Below are positions 47,686-52,089 of a DNA stretch of 52,089 bases, piece by piece. Origin of the DNA: Holophagaceae bacterium. GTDB lineage: Bacteria; Acidobacteriota; Holophagae; Holophagales; Holophagaceae. Below the pieces are notes generated by a model. It saw only the letters and a program-made list of their open reading frames with translations, had not been told where the DNA came from and made no database searches. Position numbers and translations under genes: made by a program. Location of the stretch: contig JANXPB010000212.1 in assembly GCA_025357545.1 (NCBI GenBank), positions 1 through 52,089 on the forward strand, in the 5' to 3' direction. Each line of letters opens with the position of its first letter. Position 1 is the stretch's first letter.

Positions 47686-48840
47686 CTAGGCCATCGCGAA
47701 TAGATCCGATCGCCGCAGGTCTTCCACGAGGCCGGGGAGCATTTCCGATACTTGGTGGATTTCTTCCATGGTGGTGAAGCGGCTGAGGGACAGGCGGATC
47801 GTTCCCCCGGTGAATGCCGCCGACACCCCCATGGCGCGCAGCACGTGGCTGGGCTCCTTCTGGCCGGTGGTGCAGGCGCTGCCGGTGGAAACACAGACCC
47901 CGCGCTCGTTGAGCTTCAGCAACAGGGCCTCGCCTTCCAGCCCCTGAAAGCTCAGTAGAGATGTATTTGCGAGGCGGGGCGAGCCGGCGCCAGTGATGTG
48001 CAGCTCCGACACGCGGGCCCGCAAATCTGTTTCCAGGTGGTCGCGCAGAGTGGCTATCCGGTGGACTTCCGGCAGGTGCGCGGCCGCCAGTTCGCTAGCC
48101 TTGCCGAGCCCGACGAGGCCGGGCACGTTCTCGGTGCCCCCCCGCCGCCCGCGCTCCTGGTGGCCGCCCAGCATGAAAGGCTTCAACCGCAGACCTCTTC
48201 GGATGTAGAGGGCGCCCACGCCCTTTGGCCCATGGAATTTGTGGCCGCTGAAATTCAACAGGTCCACCGGCAGCTTGGAAGTATCTATGGGGATCTTTCC
48301 GATGGCCTGGGTGGCATCCACGTGCAGCAGCGCGCCCTTCCCTTTGACGAGCCCGGCGATCTCGTCCAGCGGGAACAGCACGCCCGTTTCATTGTTGGCT
48401 GCCATCACAGACACCAACGCCGTATCAGGGCGCAGCGCGGCTTCCAGAGCCACTAGGTCCAGCCGCCCGTCGCCATCCACTCCCACGGAAGTCACTTCAG
48501 CCCCTTGGCGCCTCAGCCATTCGGCCACCGCGAGCACCGCAGGATGCTCCACCAAGCTGACCACGAAATGCCGTTTCGCCGGGAAGGCTTCGAACACGCC
48601 CCGGAAGGCGTGGTTGATGCCTTCGGTGCCGCCGCTGTTGAAGGTCAATTCCATTGGCGCGCAAGCCAGCATCGCCGCCACCTGTTCCCGCGCCTGCGCC
48701 ACGGCCCCTTCGCTGAGGTGCCCCAGCGTGTGCGCCGACCCGGCATTGCCATAGTGGTCCCGCAGAAAGGGCAGCATGGCGTCCAGCACCGCGGGATCGA
48801 GGCGGGTGGTGGCGTTGTTGTCCAGATAGATCACGTTCAT
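47686..48840 (-). CDS. cysteine desulfurase (NifS/IscS family)
   Basis: A 384-residue PLP enzyme that moves sulfur from cysteine to a carrier for Fe-S cluster or thiolation pathways. The N-terminus has YLDNNATTRLDPAVLDAM; the PLP lysine is K201 in FSGHKFHGPKG, and the persulfide cysteine is C323 in STGSACTTGQKEPSHVL. The long loop around C323 is of the group I (NifS/IscS) type. No iscU, iscA or nifU gene is adjacent, so its acceptor is unclear. It is convergent with the unknown membrane protein and divergent from the lipoprotein hydrolase gene. Confidence 0.9.
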   Translation of the reverse strand: MNVIYLDNNATTRLDPAVLDAMLPFLRDHYGNAGSAHTLGHLSEGAVAQAREQVAAMLACAPMELTFNSGGTEGINHAFRGVFEAFPAKRHFVVSLVEHPAVLAVAEWLRRQGAEVTSVGVDGDGRLDLVALEAALRPDTALVSVMAANNETGVLFPLDEIAGLVKGKGALLHVDATQAIGKIPIDTSKLPVDLLNFSGHKFHGPKGVGALYIRRGLRLKPFMLGGHQERGRRGGTENVPGLVGLGKASELAAAHLPEVHRIATLRDHLETDLRARVSELHITGAGSPRLANTSLLSFQGLEGEALLLKLNERGVCVSTGSACTTGQKEPSHVLRAMGVSAAFTGGTIRLSLSRFTTMEEIHQVSEMLPGLVEDLRRSDLFAMA

Positions 48841-48873
48841 CCAGCCAGTGTAGGCTCACCCAAGAGGTCCTCC

Positions 48874-50013
48874 ATGGCGCGCATTGGCAAAGGGATGGGA
48901 TGGGCCGCTCTGGCACTGGCGGCGGCTGGGTGCGTGGCTTGGCAGGCACGCCTGGAACCGTCCACCCCCGCCCGCTGGGCCTCGGCGGCCCCGCCCATTG
49001 CCAGGCCCGGGGACCCCTTTGTCGTGCAAGTCGTGGAGCTGGACCCCGCAGGCCGGCCCAAGGTTCCCCGCCAAGTGGCTCAAGTGCTGGCGGCCGCGGG
49101 TCGAGCCGATGACGTGTTCGTCTTCATCCATGGCTGGCGCCGCGATGCGGGCGATGTTCCCGCCATGGAAGCCTTTCTTTCCATCTACCGCCAGGCCTTC
49201 GCCTGCCTCGCCACCCGGGATGTGGAGGGCACCGCGGCCTGCGCGGCCGCTCATGGCTACTGCCACGGCAAGTCCCGTGATTCGAAACTGGTAGTGCTGG
49301 TGCTGTGGGATGCGAAGAGCGGCCTGCTGGGCTTCCGCCGGGGCCAGGCCAGGGCTCTGGCCGTGGGCGAAAGGGGACTGCTGCCCTTGCTCCGCCAACT
49401 GCAGGGAGCCGTGAAGGACCGGGGCACCCTGTTGGCCTTCGGCCACAGCCTGGGCGCCACGGCCTTGGCAGCGTCCCTCCGCCGGGCTGCCAATGAAGGT
49501 CCCCTTCCCCTGGACGGCGCCCTGCTCGTGATGGGGGCCTTCCCTTCACGGCTGCTGGAACCCGCGCAACGGCTGCCGGACATGGGCGCCCAGGACGTGG
49601 TGCTGCTGAACCTCTTCAACCCGAAGGATGGCTATCTCCGCCTTTACGAAAAGGTCTATGGCGATAGGCCGGCCGGATCACGCGGGTTGGAATCTGTCCC
49701 CATGAGCGACGGCATCATGTGGGAAAAGGAGGGCTCCGACTGCGCTGGGCCCGGCACTTCCGTGGGCGCCTCGATCCTGGACCACGCCCAGGTGCTGCTA
49801 TTGTCGAGCGGCGCCACGGTGGAGGCGCTGAACCTGGATGTCTCGGCGCTGGTGAAGGGCCACCAGGACACCGAAGCCATGCCCGCCATCCGCCTCTACA
49901 ACCGCGCCGTGGCCGAAACCCTCTTCCGGATCCTCTGGAACCGGGCTTACCCCGATGTGGTGGAACGCGAACACTCCCCAACTGGACCTCGCGGACCTGG
50001 ACGGTCCTCCTGA
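48874..50013 (+). CDS. alpha/beta-hydrolase lipoprotein
   Basis: A 379-residue predicted lipoprotein: hydrophobic stretch MGWAALALAAAGC with a lipobox ending at the cysteine near residue 20. The body has hydrolase features: FVFIHGWRRDAGD (HG oxyanion region) and the nucleophile elbow FGHSLGATALAASL (G-H-S-L-G). A catalytic histidine may be in ILDHAQVLLL. No close family is recognised. ATG 48874 has GAGG seven bases upstream. It would act at the inner face of the outer membrane or in the periplasm on an ester or peptide substrate. Confidence 0.75.
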   Translation: MARIGKGMGWAALALAAAGCVAWQARLEPSTPARWASAAPPIARPGDPFVVQVVELDPAGRPKVPRQVAQVLAAAGRADDVFVFIHGWRRDAGDVPAMEAFLSIYRQAFACLATRDVEGTAACAAAHGYCHGKSRDSKLVVLVLWDAKSGLLGFRRGQARALAVGERGLLPLLRQLQGAVKDRGTLLAFGHSLGATALAASLRRAANEGPLPLDGALLVMGAFPSRLLEPAQRLPDMGAQDVVLLNLFNPKDGYLRLYEKVYGDRPAGSRGLESVPMSDGIMWEKEGSDCAGPGTSVGASILDHAQVLLLSSGATVEALNLDVSALVKGHQDTEAMPAIRLYNRAVAETLFRILWNRAYPDVVEREHSPTGPRGPGRSS

Positions 50014-50207
50014 CCAGGTTTTCCGGGCTTCAAGCACCGTTCGGATGCCAACCGTCATCACAAGTGGGCGCGGGCTCCCAGTCCCTCATGGCCAGCCCTT
50101 AGGGCAGGGAATACACTCAATCTGTGATGGATGTTTGACCATGCTCTCCGCGCTTCCGCGGCTTCGGAATCCCACCGATCTCCGATCTCCATGAAGAGGA
50201 ACCTTCA

Positions 50208-50897
50208 TTGACACCGACCGACTCCTCCCCAGACGCCCCCAGCCCCCGCGCCGTCCGAAGCCATTCCGACCTGGCCCTGCTGGCCTCGGCAGGGCTCCTG
50301 CTTGTTCTGGGATGCAACCGGGACAACGCCACCCACTACCGAGTGCCCAAGGAAAGGGCTTTGCCGCCAGCCCAAGCGCCCCACGCTGATGCTGGAATGC
50401 CGCCAGACATGGGAATGCCGCCTGGAGCCAATCCAGCTCCCGCGAATGGCGAGCTGCCTCCCCCGCCCCGCCCCACCGGCCAAGGGGCGCTGAAGTGGAC
50501 ACTGCCCAAGGGCTGGACCGAAGGCGAGGCCGGCGGCATGCGCTACGCCACGCTCAAACCCTCGGTTCCCGGCAAGGTGGAAGCCACGGTCGTGGTTCTG
50601 CCTGGCCCCGCCGGGGGCGAACTGAGCAATGTCAACCGCTGGCGCGGCCAGATCGGCCTGGGCCCCCTGGACGAGAAGGCCCTGGCACCCCAGCGCAAGA
50701 CCGTCAATTCCAAGGCCGGTGCCATTTCTGTGTTCGATTTCACCAGCGAAGGCCAGGCCAAGAGCCGCATGGTGGCAGGCCTTCTCTCCACCCCCGACGG
50801 GAACACCTGGTTCCTAAAACTCACCGGGGACGCCGAGCCTGTCGCCAAGGCCCAGCCCGACTTCATGCGCTTCCTGGGGAGCCTCCGCCTTGATTAA
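50208..50897 (+). CDS. proline/methionine-rich lipoprotein preceding resB
   Basis: A 229-residue predicted lipoprotein. A hydrophobic segment (LALLASAGLLLVLGC) with a lipobox at LVLGC is followed by a low-complexity linker rich in Pro, Ala, Gly and Met (about 55-90), then a globular domain of about 135 residues (KWTLPKGWTEGEAGGMRYATLK ... PDFMRFLGSLRLD). The start is TTG 50208 with GAGGA seven bases upstream; no ATG is available. The stop overlaps the resB-like start by eight bases, so it is likely part of the cytochrome c maturation operon, perhaps as a chaperone or copper/haem-related factor. That role is inferred from position only. Confidence 0.7.
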   Translation: MTPTDSSPDAPSPRAVRSHSDLALLASAGLLLVLGCNRDNATHYRVPKERALPPAQAPHADAGMPPDMGMPPGANPAPANGELPPPPRPTGQGALKWTLPKGWTEGEAGGMRYATLKPSVPGKVEATVVVLPGPAGGELSNVNRWRGQIGLGPLDEKALAPQRKTVNSKAGAISVFDFTSEGQAKSRMVAGLLSTPDGNTWFLKLTGDAEPVAKAQPDFMRFLGSLRLD

Positions 50898-52050
50898 GCG
50901 ATACCTCGACCAAACCTGGGAATTCCTCACTTCCTTCCAGCTCACCATCGTCTCCCTGGCGCTGCTCATGGTGCTGGTGGTGCTCTGCACTCTGGCCCAA
51001 GTCCAGATGGGCACTTACGGCGCCGTGACCACCTACATGCGCAGCTTTTTCATCTGGTGGGGGCCGCAGTCGTCGAACTGGATCTTCCCGGTCTTCCCCG
51101 GCGGCACCCTGGTGGGCCTGGTCCTCACCGTGAACCTGCTGGCCTCCACCGTGAAGCGTCTCAAGTTCTCCTGGGCCAAGGCGGGCCTCTGGCTCGTGCA
51201 CCTCGGCCTCATCCTGCTGGTGTCGGGCGAATTCGTCTCGGCCGCCCTGCAGGTGGACGACCGCATGGCCATCGAGCAGGGCCAGACCGTCAACTTCGCC
51301 GAGAGTTCCCGGTTCATGGAACTGGCGGTCATCGATGTGACGGACCAGGCCTACGACGATGTCTACGCCGTGCCGACCTCAGTGCTATCGCGATCCACTT
51401 CCGTGAAGCTGCCCGACAGCCCCATCACCCTCAACGTGAAGCAGTACTTCCCCAATGCCGAACTGACCAACCGCGCGCCCACCCAGCCGCCCTCCCTGGC
51501 CACCATGGGCGTTGGCGCTTCGGTGCACATCGAGGAGCGGGCCGTGGTGTCGACGGACGACGCCATCAACAACACCTCCGCCTTCATCGAGCCCGTGGCG
51601 GGCGGCAAGAGCTACGGTGTCTGGCTGGTCTCCATCGCCCTGGGAGCGCCCCAGTCCTTCACCCATGAAGGCCGCACCTACCAGATGCTCATGCGTCCGG
51701 TGCGCCATTACCTGCCCTACGCCCTCACCCTGAAGAAATTCAGCCACGATGTCTACGCAGGCACCGAAATCCCCAAGAACTTCTCCAGCCTCGTGCAGAT
51801 CTCCAATCCCACCAAGGGCGAATCCCGAGACGTGCTGATCTACATGAACCAGCCCCTGCGCTACGAAGGGCGGACCTTCTACCAGGCCAGCTTCGGCAAG
51901 GGCGATACACTCTCCATCCTGCAGGTGGTCGAGAATCCCGGCTGGCTCATTCCCTACCTGTCCTGCGTGCTGGTGACCCTCGGGCTGCTGGTCCATTTCG
52001 CCACCTCGCTGCGAAAATCCCTGAAGCGACGGCAGGAGAAGCAGACATGA
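50890..52050 (+). CDS. ResB-like cytochrome c biogenesis protein
   Basis: A 386-residue membrane protein. Helices at about residues 14-36 (FQLTIVSLALLMVLVVLCTLAQ), 65-85, 97-115 and 350-370 flank a large periplasmic domain. The N-terminus and layout match ResB/Ccs1, which with CcsA holds and delivers haem for cytochrome c in system II. The start is TTG 50890, overlapping the lipoprotein gene. It is followed by a gene overlapping as ATGA, expected to be CcsA or another assembly factor. Confidence 0.83.
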   Translation: MIKRYLDQTWEFLTSFQLTIVSLALLMVLVVLCTLAQVQMGTYGAVTTYMRSFFIWWGPQSSNWIFPVFPGGTLVGLVLTVNLLASTVKRLKFSWAKAGLWLVHLGLILLVSGEFVSAALQVDDRMAIEQGQTVNFAESSRFMELAVIDVTDQAYDDVYAVPTSVLSRSTSVKLPDSPITLNVKQYFPNAELTNRAPTQPPSLATMGVGASVHIEERAVVSTDDAINNTSAFIEPVAGGKSYGVWLVSIALGAPQSFTHEGRTYQMLMRPVRHYLPYALTLKKFSHDVYAGTEIPKNFSSLVQISNPTKGESRDVLIYMNQPLRYEGRTFYQASFGKGDTLSILQVVENPGWLIPYLSCVLVTLGLLVHFATSLRKSLKRRQEKQT

Positions 52051-52089
52051 AATCCACCAAGCTCATTCCCCTCCTGGCAGGTGTGGTCG
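52047..52089 (+). CDS. start of the next operon gene, truncated by window end
   Basis: ATG 52047 overlaps the resB-like stop (ATGA). Only 14 complete codons are inside the window (MKSTKLIPLLAGVV), reading like a signal peptide or first membrane helix. Position suggests a ccsA-type or other cytochrome c assembly gene, but the sequence is too short to tell. Confidence 0.6.
   Translation, partial: MKSTKLIPLLAGVV

Overview
The window looks like a chromosomal segment of a GC-rich Gram-negative bacterium, most likely an acidobacterium of the Holophaga/Geothrix type. This is inferred from an Oar-like TonB-dependent receptor with an N-terminal carboxypeptidase-regulatory domain, a recC-recB-recD cluster, a DUF4388 (PATAN) regulator, an adrenodoxin-like ferredoxin and a cysteine-rich (Fe-S type) TrpRS. 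No marker gene fixes the genus. There is no rRNA, CRISPR array or intact insertion sequence; one tRNA (Lys, anticodon CTT) is present.

Layout. 1-430: end of an unrecognised gene and AT-richer debris, possibly including a transposase tail. 431-4772: outer-membrane receptor and a membrane diguanylate cyclase, divergent. 4858-19048: a minus-strand run of eight genes, recC-recB-recD followed by a CoA-acylating semialdehyde dehydrogenase, a GTP-cyclohydrolase-II-like protein, a DUF1688 protein, uracil phosphoribosyltransferase and uridine kinase. The last five match the URC (reductive-independent) uracil-catabolism gene set known from yeasts and some bacteria, and are the most interesting metabolic unit here. 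19173-21821: methyltransferase, a degenerate kinase-like protein and a STAS protein. 22156-24073: tRNA-Lys with an unusual hairpin, trpS and a site-2 protease homologue. 24130-30064: a divergent FAD oxidoreductase / aldehyde dehydrogenase pair, photolyase, SRPBCC protein and 3-hydroxyacyl-CoA dehydrogenase. 30074-34137: M61-like peptidase and penicillin acylase homologue, separated by a 383-bp palindromic repeat element.

34286-38100 is a divergent tesA | ybbA-ybbP module in which all three genes are broken by stops and/or frameshifts, while genes on both sides are intact: a coordinated decay. 38226-45427: ferredoxin, coiled-coil/TonB-like protein, DUF4388 protein, YvcK, a TPR-like protein, a NatAB-type exporter and UppP. 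45679-52089: threonine aldolase, a membrane-anchored unknown, a cysteine desulfurase, a lipoprotein hydrolase, and a lipoprotein-ResB-(next gene) cytochrome c maturation operon that runs off the end.

Small inverted-repeat elements sit repeatedly at gene 3' ends (31468-31850, 38534-38662, 44435-44548), suggesting a genomic repeat family that may double as terminators. All coordinates and motifs come from reading the sequence; families were assigned by recognition, not by database search.
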